A stretch of 64,000 nt of DNA from the NCBI RefSeq assembly GCF_900113525.1, contig NZ_FOPP01000002.1:1-64000 (forward strand). Direction: 5' to 3'. The notes under the pieces were generated by a model, which saw only the letters and a program-made list of their open reading frames with translations, searched no databases and was not told where the DNA came from. The DNA is from Pedobacter insulae. GTDB taxonomy: Bacteria > Bacteroidota > Bacteroidia > Sphingobacteriales > Sphingobacteriaceae. The position numbers and the translations under genes were made by a program. Below are positions 1 to 14,394 of the stretch, one piece after another; position 1 is the stretch's first letter; each line of letters starts with the position of its first letter.

Positions 1-15
1 GGCGGATAATTTTCC

Positions 16-23
16 TACTTTTG
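16..23 (+). promoter_or_regulatory. rRNA operon promoter P1, -7 element
   Basis: TACTTTTG matches the Bacteroidota -7 consensus TAnnTTTG and is followed by GCATCCCGC. Any -33 element would lie before the window start. The sequence after it resembles that after P2, so it appears to be one of three tandem promoters of the rRNA operon. Confidence 0.6.
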
Positions 24-147
24 CATCCCGCTTCGGAGGAAGGGAAAAAGGATAAAGATGCAGATTGGGTTATTGAGATAGCGTTTTGGAGGGGAATATC
101 AGGTGGACAGCTACTTAGCTGAAACCTGAAAATAATTCAAAATAAAG

Positions 148-178
148 TTTGCGAAAAAGAAAAAGTTTTCTACCTTTG
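148..178 (+). promoter_or_regulatory. rRNA operon promoter P2
   Basis: A TTTG -33 element (148-151), a 19-bp spacer and the -7 element TACCTTTG (171-178) fit the Bacteroidota housekeeping sigma consensus exactly. The downstream GCAACCCGC parallels P1. Confidence 0.85.
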
Positions 179-308
179 CAACCCGCTACGGAGGTAACGA
201 GAGAAGGAAAAAGAGGGGGGGATTAAGTGAGGGTGATTGACATGGGAGACGGATTGATTATATCAAACAGGGGGCTGAAAAAAAAGTTCTGAAAAAAGTA
301 AAAAAAAG

Positions 309-339
309 TTTGGAATAAATAAAAAGTTTTCTACCTTTG
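309..339 (+). promoter_or_regulatory. rRNA operon promoter P3
   Basis: TTTG (309-312), a 19-bp spacer and TACCTTTG (332-339) repeat the geometry of P2. It is the promoter nearest to 16S. The 18 bases at 329-346 recur exactly at the rpsA promoter. Confidence 0.85.
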
Positions 340-685
340 CAGTCCCAAACGAAACGGGCGCCATTCAACGGATGTTGGGGAAGCGAAAAAAACGAGATTG
401 AAACGACAGAAGACCGAAGGGAATATGTGGACTAAACAAGACCACATTGGAACGGAAAACAGGAAGTCGCCACATATAACAGACCGCCGTGAGGCAAGGT
501 CGAAAAGTTCATTAAAGAGATATCATTACATAAGCGCAGCGGGGCAAACAGTACGGAAACAAAGTACATGTTACCGTTGCAGTTTTTTAAGTCTGTTTCT
601 ATCAGACAACATAATAATAGAATAAGACTATTTAATTTTAATAACACTAGAATACAAAATGGTCAGTGTTCGAACAAAACATTTT
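340..685 (+). other. rRNA operon leader
   Basis: This untranslated leader lies between P3 and 16S. Bases 512-544 are largely complementary to 2224-2262 just after 16S, which gives the pre-16S processing stem. A small hairpin with arms GTCTG and CAGAC lies near 591-607. Short open frames here have no recognisable protein content and are treated as noise. Confidence 0.75.
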
Positions 686-2207
<1,522 letters not shown>

Positions 2208-2394
2208 GGAGTAGGATAGACTACCCGATGCGCTAAAAATGATAATGATATATATCTCTTAAGGAAAAACCCAGAAGATGAAGCCCAGTTGGTGCATACC
2301 GGCACAGCGGCGAGATTGGAAGATGATTACGATCTGCGAGAAGCGATTTACGAAGGAAACGGACACAGATCGCACTAACAGTCACCATCGAAGC

Positions 2395-2469
2395 AGTCCC
2401 GTAGCTCAGCCTGGTTAGAGCACTACACTGATAATGTAGGGGTCTCCAGTTCAAATCTGGACGGGACTA
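2395..2469 (+). tRNA. tRNA-Ile (GAT)
   Basis: A full cloverleaf can be drawn. Acceptor arms AGTCCCG (2395-2401) and CGGGACT (2462-2468) pair perfectly, with discriminator A at 2469. The anticodon stem CTACA/TGTAG closes loop CTGATAA with anticodon GAT at 2430-2432. No CCA is encoded. Position in the 16S-23S spacer is typical. Confidence 0.96.
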
Positions 2470-2486
2470 CAAAAACGCTAAGTTTT

Positions 2487-2566
<80 letters not shown>

Positions 2567-2629
2567 TCACCGGTGCTGTTATAAAAGCACGGAAATAGTG
2601 TTCCAGCGATGGGATACCGGGATAGAAAA

Positions 2630-2675
2630 GTTCTTTGACATATTGGAAGAAGTTAAAAAAGAAGAGCAAACAACA
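2630..2675 (+). promoter_or_regulatory. boxA-like element and 5' arm of pre-23S stem
   Basis: GTTCTTTGACA (2630-2640) resembles the boxA antitermination motif seen in rRNA operons. The stretch 2635-2675 is complementary, with a few mismatches and bulges, to 5657-5699 downstream of 23S. The same bases therefore probably serve both antitermination and the RNase III processing stem. Confidence 0.7.
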
Positions 2676-2769
2676 ATAGAGACGTTGTTAGTTTGGAGTG
2701 CTTTCGGGCATGAAGATTTAACAATTATCAAAAAAGCATTTATATAGGCGCAAAAGGCTATATAGAGAA

Positions 2770-5646
<2,877 letters not shown>

Positions 5647-5789
5647 GCAATAGACTGTTGTTTGTTCTTCCTAACTAACTTCTTTCAATAATATGTCAAT
5701 TGTTGAGTACATAGTATTTAGTACATAGTATTTAGATAAATTCGTCTAACTACTAACTGCTAAAGGCTAACTACTAACATTAAAAATAT
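5647..5789 (+). other. 23S-5S spacer with processing arm and short repeats
   Basis: Bases 5657-5699 form the 3' arm of the pre-23S stem. After that come two tandem copies of a 14-bp unit, AGTACATAGTATTT (5706-5719 and 5720-5733). Two copies of CTAACTACTAAC follow (5746-5757 and 5767-5778). No tRNA lies here. Confidence 0.75.
5706..5733 (+). repeat. 14-bp tandem duplication
   Basis: AGTACATAGTATTT occurs twice head to tail with no mismatch. It lies in the untranslated 23S-5S spacer and looks like a recent slippage product. Confidence 0.9.
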
Positions 5790-5900
<111 letters not shown>

Positions 5901-5910
5901 TCTTAAAGTA

Positions 5911-5943
5911 AGCCTGTAACGAATGTTGCAGGCTTTTCTTGTT
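5911..5943 (+). terminator. rRNA operon terminator
   Basis: Arms AGCCTGTAAC (5911-5920) and GTTGCAGGCT (5925-5934) pair with one G-U, with a four-base loop and a T-rich tail. It lies 10 bases after 5S, as expected for an intrinsic terminator. Confidence 0.9.
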
Positions 5944-6044
5944 TATAGAGATTTTTCAATCCGGCAACGCGATATTTTTCAAACTTTAAAGGTTTTCAAT
6001 CGTTTTAATTACAAATAAACTAACATTAAACTAGCCATAATACG

Positions 6045-6052
6045 TATCTTTG
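6045..6052 (+). promoter_or_regulatory. -7 element of the desaturase gene
   Basis: TATCTTTG fits TAnnTTTG and ends 19 bases before the ATG at 6072. No clear TTTG -33 element is visible at the usual distance. Confidence 0.6.
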
Positions 6053-6071
6053 TATTTTAAATATAAAACTG

Positions 6072-7052
6072 ATGAACATCAATTTTGGATCCAGAAAGGA
6101 AGTATTGTTACATGTTGAGAAATACATGCTAGAAATGATGCCTACCTATTTGAAACCTATAGATACCAACTGGCAACCATCCGATTTTTTGCCAGATTCT
6201 ACTAGCGAGTCTTTTTATCAAGATATTAAAGCATTAAAGGAAAATGCAAAAGACCTTTCATATGATTTAGTGGCTGTGCTAATCGGAGATACAATTACTG
6301 AGGAAGCCTTACCAACATATGAATCATGGTTAATGACCATGGATGATATTTCTCGCGATGAAGAAGGAGGATGGGTGAAATGGAACCGAAGCTGGACAGC
6401 CGAAGAGAACCGCCATGGCGACTTACTCAATAAATATTTATACTTATCAGGCAGAGTAGATATGCGCCAAATGGAAATATCTACCCAATATTTAATAGCT
6501 GATGGATTTGATATTGGAACAGGTCACGATCCATACCGTAATTTCGTTTACACTAGCTTTCAAGAACTCGCCACTAATATCTCCCATAGAAGAGTAGCTT
6601 CCTTAGCGAAGAAGGATGGCGATACGCTGTTATCTAAAATGTGTGGAGTCATTGCTGCTGATGAAGCACGCCATGCTAAAGCTTATAAAGATTTTATGTC
6701 AAAAATATTTGAAGTTGATCCTAGTGAGGCCATGATTGCTTTTGAAGATATGATGCGTAAGAAAATTGTAATGCCTGCACACTTTTTACGCGAAATGGGA
6801 TTAAAAATCGGGCAAACTTTTGGTCATTTCACGGATGCTGCTCAACGCTTAGGAGTTTACACTGCAGTAGATTATGTTGAGATCATGCAACAATTGATAG
6901 AAGAATGGAAAATCGATAGTATAAAAGAATTAAATGAAGCAGGCGAGAAGGCTAGGGATTATGTAATGAATTTGCCTGATCGTTTGTTACGGGTTGCCGA
7001 TAGGATGAAAAACCCAACCATGGAATATAAATTTAGCTGGATCAACTCATAA
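6072..7052 (+). CDS. acyl-ACP desaturase (ferritin-like diiron)
   Basis: This 326-residue protein belongs to the soluble acyl-[acyl carrier protein] desaturase family, which inserts a double bond into ACP-bound fatty acids and helps set membrane fluidity. The diiron site is visible as two E-x-x-H motifs, EENRH at 111-115 and DEARH at 197-201, with further family Glu residues near 78 and 165. Length and an all-helical composition fit the family. There is no signal peptide or membrane segment, so it is cytoplasmic. It is transcribed alone, has its own -7 element and ends inside a large palindromic terminator shared with the convergent icmF. The double-bond position cannot be read from sequence. 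Confidence 0.93.
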   Translation: MNINFGSRKEVLLHVEKYMLEMMPTYLKPIDTNWQPSDFLPDSTSESFYQDIKALKENAKDLSYDLVAVLIGDTITEEALPTYESWLMTMDDISRDEEGGWVKWNRSWTAEENRHGDLLNKYLYLSGRVDMRQMEISTQYLIADGFDIGTGHDPYRNFVYTSFQELATNISHRRVASLAKKDGDTLLSKMCGVIAADEARHAKAYKDFMSKIFEVDPSEAMIAFEDMMRKKIVMPAHFLREMGLKIGQTFGHFTDAAQRLGVYTAVDYVEIMQQLIEEWKIDSIKELNEAGEKARDYVMNLPDRLLRVADRMKNPTMEYKFSWINS

Positions 7053-7099
7053 AGGAATCACTTTGACAAACTTTTAAAGTTTGTCAAAGTGATTCCTTT
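7051..7099. terminator. 49-bp palindrome, bidirectional terminator
   Basis: Two 24-base arms (7051-7074 and 7076-7099) are perfectly complementary around a single T. The element fills the gap between the convergent desaturase and icmF and overlaps the desaturase stop codon. It shares the core ACTTTGACAAACTTT with a second palindrome at 44058-44097. Confidence 0.85.
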
Positions 7100-7100
7100 A

Positions 7101-10100
7101 TTACATATTTCTTCTGTATTGTCCGCCAACTTCATATAAAGCATTACTTATCTGTCCCAAAGAACAGATTTTACATACCTCCATTAGCTGTTCAAATATA
7201 TTCGCTCCAACAATGGCTGATTTTTGTAAACCCTTTAAAGCACTGTCTGTTTTCGCTGAATTTCTATCTTGGAATGCTTGCAAAGCGCTAATTTGAAACT
7301 GCTTCTCCTCTTCTGTCGCTCTGATTACTTCACCTGGTACAATCGTAGGTGATCCATTTTTATTAAGGAAAGTATTTACACCCACAATAGGGAACTCTCC
7401 GGTGTGTTTAAGAGTTTCGTAATATAAGCTCTCTTCTTGTATCTTACCACGTTGATACATAGTTTCCATAGCCCCTAAAACTCCTCCTCGATCATTGATT
7501 CGTTTAAACTCTGCTAATACTGCTTCCTCCACAAGGTCGGTCAGATCCTCTATAATAAATGCTCCCTGTAAAGGATTTTCATTCTTAGCTAACCCAAGCT
7601 CTCGATTAATGATAAGTTGTATAGCCATCGCTCTCCGAACAGATTCTTCAGTAGGGGTAGTGATCGCTTCATCATAGGCATTGGTATGAAGGGAGTTACA
7701 GTTGTCGTATATTGCATATAGTGCTTGTAATGTGGTACGGATATCATTGAAATCTATCTCCTGTGCGTGTAAAGAGCGCCCAGAAGTTTGGATATGATAT
7801 TTTAACTTTTGTGATCTGTCGTTCCCTTTATATTTATTTTTAATCGCCTTGGCCCAAATCCGTCTGGCAACCCGTCCGATCACTGAATATTCAGGATCGA
7901 TACCATTGCTAAAGAAGAACGATAAGTTAGGAGCGAAATCATCAATATACATTCCACGACTTAAATAATACTCGACGAAAGTAAATCCATTACTTAAGGT
8001 AAAAGCTAATTGAGAAATTGGGTTTGCACCTGCTTCTGCTATATGGTATCCAGAAATAGAAACAGAATAAAAGTTTCTAACTTTTTCATCTATAAAATAT
8101 TTTTGGATATCACCCATCATCCTTAAAGCAAATTCAGTTGAAAAAATACAGGTATTTTGCGCCTGATCTTCCTTTAAAATATCTGCCTGAACTGTACCAC
8201 GAACAGCACTAATCGCATATGCTTTAATTTTTGCGTAAACCTCAGCCGGTAATACCTCATCTCCCGTAACACCTAACAGCATCAAACCTAAGCCGTTGTT
8301 ACCTTGTGGTAGCTCACCTTGATAATGGGGGCGAGCAATGCCTTTTTCCTGGTAAATTTTAGTTATTCTTAAATCAACTTCCTTTGTTAATCCATTATCA
8401 ATAATGTACTTTTCGCATTGCTGATCAATAGCCGCGTTCATGAAAAATCCTAAGAGCATAGGTGCAGGACCATTAATGGTCATCGAGACTGAAGTAGAGG
8501 CGGCACAAAGATCGAAACCGGAGTAGAGTTTTTTTGCATCATCCAGCGTTGCGATACTTACTCCAGAATTACCTATTTTACCATAGATGTCGGGACGTAT
8601 ATGGGGGTCTTCTCCATAAAGCGTTACAGAGTCAAAGGCCGTTGACAAACGGTGTGCAGGTTGCCCAAGTGAAACATAGTGGAAACGTTTATTAGTACGT
8701 TCTGGTCCACCTTCTCCAGCAAACATACGGGTTGGATCTTCACCCTCTCTTTTAAGCGGGAAAACTCCAGCAGCGTATGGGAATTCTCCGGGTACGTTTT
8801 CAGTTAATAACCAACGTAAGATATCTCCCCAATCTTCATACCGCGGAAGCGAAACTTTCGGGATTTGAAGTTTTGAGAGGGACTCATAGTATAATGGTTG
8901 CTTAATTTCTTTATCACGTACCTGATAACTAAAGAATTCAGCTTTGTATTTCAATTTTGTATCCGGCCATTGACGTAGTAAACGTTTACAATCCCCATCT
9001 AACTGCTCCTCTAAGAAAGCATAAGCATCTTTTAATCCGCTTCCGAAGTCCTGGAAATCTTCTGCAAAACCTATGACTCCTTGAAGTTGGTATAATTTTC
9101 TGGCAATTTTGCATTGTTTGTCGACCCATTCGTTGTAGGTTTCACTTGCCTCAGCAATTTCCGATAGATAACGAATTCGGTCTGGCGGTATGATGTATAT
9201 TTTTTCGGATTGATTGGCAGTAATTTCCATTTTCGATTCGAAATGAAATCCTGTTTTTTCCTTTAATTTAGTGACTAATGCAACAAATAAATTATTCATG
9301 CCAGGGTCGTTGAATTGGGAAGCCATTGTTCCGTAAACTGGAATTTCGTCGTCCTTCGCATCAAAAAGGTTATGATTGCGTTTATATTGTTTTCTTACAT
9401 CACGAATAGCGTCTAGAGCACCTCTTTTATCGAATTTATTAATGGCCACCAAGTCTGCAAAATCCAACATATCGATTTTTTCTAGCTGACTGGCGGCTCC
9501 GAATTCTGGGGTCATTACATATAGCGAGACATCGCAGTGCTCTGTAATTTCAGTGTCCGACTGTCCAATACCAGAAGTTTCTACAATAATCAGGTCATAA
9601 CCGGCTGCTTTACAAATGTCGATGCTTTCTTGCACATTTTTGGATAAAGCTAAATTGGCTTGACGTGTGGCGAGAGAGCGCATGTATACACGAGGATTAT
9701 TGATTGAATTCATGCGAATGCGATCGCCGAGCAGTGCACCGCCTGTTTTCCGTTTTGATGGGTCGACCGAAATAATAGCGAGCGATTTATCTTTTATTTC
9801 AATTAAAAATCGACGAACTAGTTCATCAACAAGCGATGATTTTCCCGAACCACCGGTTCCAGTAATACCTAAAACGGGAGCTTGGCTTTTTAAAGTGAGT
9901 TTTTTTAACTCATCAACAAATGATTGCGCTCCTTCTGGATCATTTTCTGCCACGGTAATGGCCGAGGCAATACTTTTAACTTCCTTATTTGGAATGGCCG
10001 CTAATTCGTTGGTAATTGCTTTTGTAGTAATAAAATCTGTTTTTTCCAGCATGTCATTGATCATACCTTGCAAACCCATTTTACGGCCATCGTCTGGCGA

Positions 10101-10466
10101 GTAAATTCTGGTAATACCATAATCCTGAAGTTCAGCAATCTCTGCGGGTAGGATTACTCCTCCACCACCTCCAAAAATTTTAATATGTCTTGCGCCTCTT
10201 TCTTGCAACAAATCGTACATATATTTAAAATATTCGATATGTCCTCCTTGATAGGAAGTCATGGCAATACCTTGTACATCTTCTTGAATTGCACAGTTAA
10301 CAACTTCATCTACCGATCGGTTGTGCCCAAGATGGATAACTTCGGCACCTGAGGATTGTAAAATACGACGCATAATATTAATTGTTGCATCGTGGCCATC
10401 GAAAAGTGCGGCAGCTGTTACAAAACGTATTTTATTTTTAGGCTTGTAAGCGAGAATTTGTTCCAT
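7101..10466 (-). CDS. icmF: fused isobutyryl-CoA mutase (B12-GTPase-mutase), IcmF
   Basis: IcmF interconverts isobutyryl-CoA and n-butyryl-CoA with adenosylcobalamin, and carries its own G-protein chaperone. Domain order is visible. The B12-binding domain spans about 10-140, with DGHD at 23-26 supplying the lower-axial His25. A MeaB-like GTPase follows (P-loop around GTGGSGKSS 203-211, NKFD 343-346). The TIM-barrel mutase domain lies from about 550 to the end. Phe569 in AGVFP and Gln770 in AQNTC occupy the positions that are Tyr and Arg in methylmalonyl-CoA mutases; Phe/Gln is the isobutyryl type, so the call favours IcmF. At 1,121 residues it is full length. It is a single-gene unit with its own -7 element. 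Confidence 0.95.
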   Translation of the reverse strand: MEQILAYKPKNKIRFVTAAALFDGHDATINIMRRILQSSGAEVIHLGHNRSVDEVVNCAIQEDVQGIAMTSYQGGHIEYFKYMYDLLQERGARHIKIFGGGGGVILPAEIAELQDYGITRIYSPDDGRKMGLQGMINDMLEKTDFITTKAITNELAAIPNKEVKSIASAITVAENDPEGAQSFVDELKKLTLKSQAPVLGITGTGGSGKSSLVDELVRRFLIEIKDKSLAIISVDPSKRKTGGALLGDRIRMNSINNPRVYMRSLATRQANLALSKNVQESIDICKAAGYDLIIVETSGIGQSDTEITEHCDVSLYVMTPEFGAASQLEKIDMLDFADLVAINKFDKRGALDAIRDVRKQYKRNHNLFDAKDDEIPVYGTMASQFNDPGMNNLFVALVTKLKEKTGFHFESKMEITANQSEKIYIIPPDRIRYLSEIAEASETYNEWVDKQCKIARKLYQLQGVIGFAEDFQDFGSGLKDAYAFLEEQLDGDCKRLLRQWPDTKLKYKAEFFSYQVRDKEIKQPLYYESLSKLQIPKVSLPRYEDWGDILRWLLTENVPGEFPYAAGVFPLKREGEDPTRMFAGEGGPERTNKRFHYVSLGQPAHRLSTAFDSVTLYGEDPHIRPDIYGKIGNSGVSIATLDDAKKLYSGFDLCAASTSVSMTINGPAPMLLGFFMNAAIDQQCEKYIIDNGLTKEVDLRITKIYQEKGIARPHYQGELPQGNNGLGLMLLGVTGDEVLPAEVYAKIKAYAISAVRGTVQADILKEDQAQNTCIFSTEFALRMMGDIQKYFIDEKVRNFYSVSISGYHIAEAGANPISQLAFTLSNGFTFVEYYLSRGMYIDDFAPNLSFFFSNGIDPEYSVIGRVARRIWAKAIKNKYKGNDRSQKLKYHIQTSGRSLHAQEIDFNDIRTTLQALYAIYDNCNSLHTNAYDEAITTPTEESVRRAMAIQLIINRELGLAKNENPLQGAFIIEDLTDLVEEAVLAEFKRINDRGGVLGAMETMYQRGKIQEESLYYETLKHTGEFPIVGVNTFLNKNGSPTIVPGEVIRATEEEKQFQISALQAFQDRNSAKTDSALKGLQKSAIVGANIFEQLMEVCKICSLGQISNALYEVGGQYRRNM

Positions 10467-10488
10467 AAGGTTAGGATATTTGGTGACA

Positions 10489-10496
10489 CAAAGTTA
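10489..10496 (-). promoter_or_regulatory. -7 element of icmF
   Basis: Read on the minus strand this is TAACTTTG, 22 bases before the icmF ATG (10466). It fits TAnnTTTG; no convincing -33 element is seen. Confidence 0.6.
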
Positions 10497-10546
10497 GCAA
10501 AAACTACAGATTAGCACGAGTGTTCATGAGGTCTTATGAATTTCGG

Positions 10547-12217
10547 CTATTTAATTAATTCTGTAATTACGTTGCCTATTGACCCACTTGGCTCCTGAAT
10601 ATGCAGTAAAGCAGAGACTGTGGGTGCAATGTCTGTCATATAATATTTTTTGTTTGTCTTACCAGGTTTTATTCCCCAGCCCATAAATACAGCGGGAATA
10701 TGACTGTCGTATGGGTTCCAAGCACCATGTCCAGTACCGGTACTTGTTGATGGATATGAACCTGCATCAAGGATATAGTAAATATCTCCACTGCGACGAG
10801 CGTTATATCCATTTGTTATCTTAGTTTTAAGTTCGGTGGGGATAGTCGCATTGTTTAGATTTTTAATGTCCACTGCATTAAATATGCCATTTTGTTTAAC
10901 TAAATAGTCAAGACATAATTGCTTTATTTGCCCAAAGTCTGCATTGGCTTCTTTTATCGCTTCATGATCGAAAATAACTTGATTGTTCATCATGGTAAAA
11001 ATTGCTTTTTTTACTCGAAAGTTAGACAGGATAAGACTGTCCAATGCAGTTTTAAGCTTTCTAGTTGATAAACCTTGGCCAGGCAGTTTGTTTTCTTGTG
11101 AGAAACCTGGTACATGAGTAGCGCCGTGATCGGCTGTTAAGAAAAATAGATAATTGCCTTTGCCAACCGTTTTATCTAAATAAGTAAGAAACGCTGACAA
11201 ATCCTTATCCAGACGTAAATATGTATCTTCTGCTTCAATAGAATTTGGTCCAAATTGATGACCAACATAATCTGTTGAAGATAGGCTTACTGCTAGAAAA
11301 TCTGTGTTGTTCATCTGGCCTAGCTTTTCTCCTACAATAGCTGCCTTAGCCATTTCCAAAGTAAATGTGTTTCCCTGGGGCATACTTGCCATCATCGAAT
11401 AATTCTTATTTACATATTGATTAAATAAGTGAGGAAAAACTGAGGCTGTTTCACCTTTAAATAAGCCCTCATAAGATTTTTGGTCACTTGTACTGTTTAT
11501 ATAAGACTCTATGGGATAGATGGTATTCCAATCTTGCGCAAAGAATTTGTCTGGCCATTTTTCGGCATTGAACTGCTTTACCCAATCCGGCAGATTGTTC
11601 ATGTAATGCGTACTAGTGATGAAATTTCCAGACAGGTCATCATACCAATATGACCCATTGGCAACATGGCCGCCAGGCAAAATAGCTCCACGATCTTTGA
11701 TAGAAATACTGATTACTTTACTTCTGAAATTTGTGGCCATTCTAAGCTCATCTGTTACAGTGGTAACCAATAGATTCTTAGGCGACATAAGTCCTTCATT
11801 GCTAACACTGCCTACTGTTTTAACATTTTTATCTTCTACGCAATATACATCTCGTCCTATTTGAGAATCGAACCAGTTATTACCAATTATACCATTGATA
11901 GCTGGCACTGTGCCTGTATAAATGGCTGCATGTCCACAACCTGTAAGTGTGGGAGTATAGGGGATTAAGGTGTTTTCAGCAGAGAAACCTTCGTTAATTA
12001 TTCGTTTGAAACCTCCATTGCCATAGCGCTCATTATAACGATATAGGTAATCCCATCTCATTTGGTCTACCACCATTCCGACTATCAATTTTGGACGGGC
12101 AACTTTTTTAGGATAGGTGATCGATGAATTTTGGGTGTTGGACTTTGTCCATTTCTGAGCATATGAAGAAAAGCTCAATACCAGTAGAAATAACAGGGGG
12201 AAATGTTTTAGTTTCAT
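10547..12217 (-). CDS. PafA-like alkaline phosphatase
   Basis: This is a 556-residue secreted metallophosphatase of the alkaline phosphatase superfamily, closest in pattern to the Bacteroidota phosphomonoesterase PafA. A signal peptide (about 1-20, ending SSYA-Q) directs it to the periplasm or surface. The probable nucleophile is Thr92 in TLTGCGH. Asn113 and Lys174/Arg176 (KDR) follow at spacings that match PafA Thr79/Asn100/Lys162/Arg164. Metal ligands include Asp51 (VDQMR), TADHG and GHGAW. It likely releases phosphate from organic monoesters. It lies between folC and icmF with about 60-80 bp gaps on each side. Phosphodiesterase activity cannot be ruled out, but the Lys/Arg pair argues for monoesters. 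Confidence 0.85.
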   Translation of the reverse strand: MKLKHFPLLFLLVLSFSSYAQKWTKSNTQNSSITYPKKVARPKLIVGMVVDQMRWDYLYRYNERYGNGGFKRIINEGFSAENTLIPYTPTLTGCGHAAIYTGTVPAINGIIGNNWFDSQIGRDVYCVEDKNVKTVGSVSNEGLMSPKNLLVTTVTDELRMATNFRSKVISISIKDRGAILPGGHVANGSYWYDDLSGNFITSTHYMNNLPDWVKQFNAEKWPDKFFAQDWNTIYPIESYINSTSDQKSYEGLFKGETASVFPHLFNQYVNKNYSMMASMPQGNTFTLEMAKAAIVGEKLGQMNNTDFLAVSLSSTDYVGHQFGPNSIEAEDTYLRLDKDLSAFLTYLDKTVGKGNYLFFLTADHGATHVPGFSQENKLPGQGLSTRKLKTALDSLILSNFRVKKAIFTMMNNQVIFDHEAIKEANADFGQIKQLCLDYLVKQNGIFNAVDIKNLNNATIPTELKTKITNGYNARRSGDIYYILDAGSYPSTSTGTGHGAWNPYDSHIPAVFMGWGIKPGKTNKKYYMTDIAPTVSALLHIQEPSGSIGNVITELIK

Positions 12218-12276
12218 TTGTATTTAATAGGATGGGATAAAAGTAATCAATGCTATGCGAACAGCACATGAATTTA

Positions 12277-13563
12277 TTATATTATTTCTGCTACGACAAA
12301 AGTGCTTCCTCCAATAAAAACGAGGTCGTTTTTGTTTGCATTATATTTGGCTTTTTCAAGGGCTTCTTTAACAGAAGGGAAAACACTCCCTTTAAGACCG
12401 AAAGTAGCTGCCTCTATGGCTAGCTCGTTGGCAGCAAGAGCTCTTTCGAGCTTAGGCGCACAAAAATAATAACTGGCATTTTTAGGTAATAGCGTTAACA
12501 CACTACTTATATCTTTATCCTTTACCATGCCAATTACAAAATGTAATTTTTGATGAGCGGTTGCAAAAATATTTTTTAATACCTCTGTTATTCCCGCTAT
12601 GTTATGACCCGTATCACATATTACGAGAGGATTTGTACTTAATCTTTGCCATCTGCCCTGTAAACCTGTTATTTTTTTAGTAGTTGCTAATCCACTATAA
12701 ACGGCGTAGTCTGAAATTTCATACCCTAGGTTTTTTAACTGCTGGATGGATTCTAATACGGTTAATATATTTTTTTGCTGATAAGTCCCTGTCAGGTCCA
12801 GTTTTAATTTTGGGTAGGTCGAATTGCCTTGCATCTGTACACTAACAACTAACTTCGAATTTTGGACTTTTAAATCTTTTAACTTCAGTAGTTTATCTGC
12901 GAAGTAAATTGAAGCATTTTCAAGTTTTGCCTTTTCAATGAAAACGTTTTCAGTTTCTTCTTGCTGCTCGCCAATTACCACAGGAACACCTCTTTTAATA
13001 ATTCCTGCCTTTTCTTTTGCAATCTCTGCCAGGGTATTTCCTAGAATATTGGTATGGTCTAAACTAATGTTGGTGATAACTGAGAGTTCGGGGGTGATTA
13101 TATTGGTTGAGTCTAATCGGCCGCCTAAGCCAACTTCAATAACTGCGAAATCAACCTTTTCGTTAGCAAAATAGTCGAAAGCCATACCAACAGTTACCTC
13201 AAAAAATGATGGCTCAATTTCGTGAATGAGTGTCTTATGGGTTTTTACAAAATCAATAACGGTTGACTTAGGTATCATCTTTCCGTTTATACGAATACGT
13301 TCTCTGAAGTCTTTTAAGTGGGGCGATGTATACAATCCCGTTTTGTAACCGGCTTTTTGTAGGATCGCAGCTAACATATGTGACGTAGAACCTTTCCCGT
13401 TGGTGCCGGCAACATGGATGGATTTAAATTTATGCTGAGGATTTGCCAATGCTTCGCATAAAGCAATGGTGTTGTGTAAGTCTTTTTTTAAGGCAATAGC
13501 ACCAATCCGTGTAAACATGGGAAGTTTGGTGTAAAGAAACGCTAAAGTCTGTTGGTAGGTCAT
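12277..13563 (-). CDS. folC: folylpolyglutamate synthase / dihydrofolate synthase
   Basis: FolC adds L-glutamate to dihydropteroate and folates with ATP, in the cytoplasm. The Mur-ligase-type P-loop is VAGTNGKGS at 51-59, followed by the folate-family TSPHL at 79-83. A C-terminal Mur-ligase domain contains the VIGMVKDKD motif. At 428 residues it is full length. It is the last gene of the run that begins with the TPR protein at 21364 and starts 18 bp after the TonB-like gene stops, so it is probably co-transcribed with the ExbBD genes. Nothing links folate chemistry to that machine; the linkage may only ensure expression. Confidence 0.95.
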   Translation of the reverse strand: MTYQQTLAFLYTKLPMFTRIGAIALKKDLHNTIALCEALANPQHKFKSIHVAGTNGKGSTSHMLAAILQKAGYKTGLYTSPHLKDFRERIRINGKMIPKSTVIDFVKTHKTLIHEIEPSFFEVTVGMAFDYFANEKVDFAVIEVGLGGRLDSTNIITPELSVITNISLDHTNILGNTLAEIAKEKAGIIKRGVPVVIGEQQEETENVFIEKAKLENASIYFADKLLKLKDLKVQNSKLVVSVQMQGNSTYPKLKLDLTGTYQQKNILTVLESIQQLKNLGYEISDYAVYSGLATTKKITGLQGRWQRLSTNPLVICDTGHNIAGITEVLKNIFATAHQKLHFVIGMVKDKDISSVLTLLPKNASYYFCAPKLERALAANELAIEAATFGLKGSVFPSVKEALEKAKYNANKNDLVFIGGSTFVVAEII

Positions 13564-13581
13564 TTGAATGACAGAATGGAG

Positions 13582-14394
13582 TTATTTTACTTTGAAGTTA
13601 AATATAACCATGAATGTTCTACTCTCGAAACCTGAAGCCATGTTATCAAGACTCGCGCCCATAATTGCATCTTTACACAAAGAAATTAGTTTTTGATCAG
13701 AAAGCGTTGACCTGTTAGCGGCCCATTGTGCAGAAATTACCCGACCGCCTTTATTAACACGTACATTTATAGCAATTTTCCCTCGCAATTGTCCATCGTC
13801 ATCGATTGGTTTTACATTACTAAAATTGCTCAAGGGAAGGGGTTTATCTCCGTTACCAGAACCACCTTCACCATAGTTTGGAGCCAATGGATCTCCATTT
13901 ACACTCCCTTGGTTGCCAGGTGTTGTACCGGTGCCGTCGCCCTGTCCTTTCCCATTATTTTTATTGCCTTTGTATAGCGCATTAGGATTAATGGTAGGTT
14001 GAGCAGGCTTTTCCTCCGTTTCAGTGGTAGGAGCTTTGGTAGTTTTGCTGGGTTTGGTTTTGATAGCGACTGCATCTTCTTGATCTTGCGTCACAATATC
14101 TTTCGCCTCTATTTCCGATGAAGTGGTAGGAATTACTTTTTCTTCTGGTGTAACTTTATCTGGCGTTTTGTTATTCGCATTGGGATCCATTGAAGGGTCT
14201 TCAATACTGGTATAGTCACTCCCCATTCCCTCCACAACAGTACCATAATTAACCACCATGCCGCCCATTCCGAGTTCTTCTTCTGGATTAAAGGCGCTAA
14301 TTACAAGAAAGAAACTTAAGACAATAAAAGCTCCCATGATTGCAGTAGCAATAGCAATAGCTTTAGGATAATTATTTTCTTCGTTAATAATCAT
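13582..14394 (-). CDS. TonB-like energy transducer
   Basis: The protein has 270 residues: a short cytoplasmic N-terminus, one membrane helix (about 11-33), a periplasmic linker rich in Pro, Thr, Lys, Gly and Asn (about 60-185), and a C-terminal TonB/TolA-like domain (about 200-270) with the IAINVRVNKGGRVISAQW segment. It would couple the ExbB-ExbD proton motor to an outer-membrane partner. Its start overlaps the exbD stop by one base (TAATG), suggesting translational coupling. Unlike many TonB proteins, the linker is Gly/Asn-rich rather than (Pro-Lys) repeats, so a TolA-like role is also possible. Confidence 0.8.
   Translation of the reverse strand: MIINEENNYPKAIAIATAIMGAFIVLSFFLVISAFNPEEELGMGGMVVNYGTVVEGMGSDYTSIEDPSMDPNANNKTPDKVTPEEKVIPTTSSEIEAKDIVTQDQEDAVAIKTKPSKTTKAPTTETEEKPAQPTINPNALYKGNKNNGKGQGDGTGTTPGNQGSVNGDPLAPNYGEGGSGNGDKPLPLSNFSNVKPIDDDGQLRGKIAINVRVNKGGRVISAQWAANRSTLSDQKLISLCKDAIMGASLDNMASGFESRTFMVIFNFKVK

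Noticed and set aside
398..625. 75-residue plus-strand frame in the rRNA leader
   Set aside because: It overlaps the pre-16S processing arm, has an unnatural composition and no promoter of its own.
9667..10104. 145-residue frame antisense to icmF
   Set aside because: It shadows the strongly conserved GTPase domain; Ser/Pro-rich composition is typical of antisense frames.
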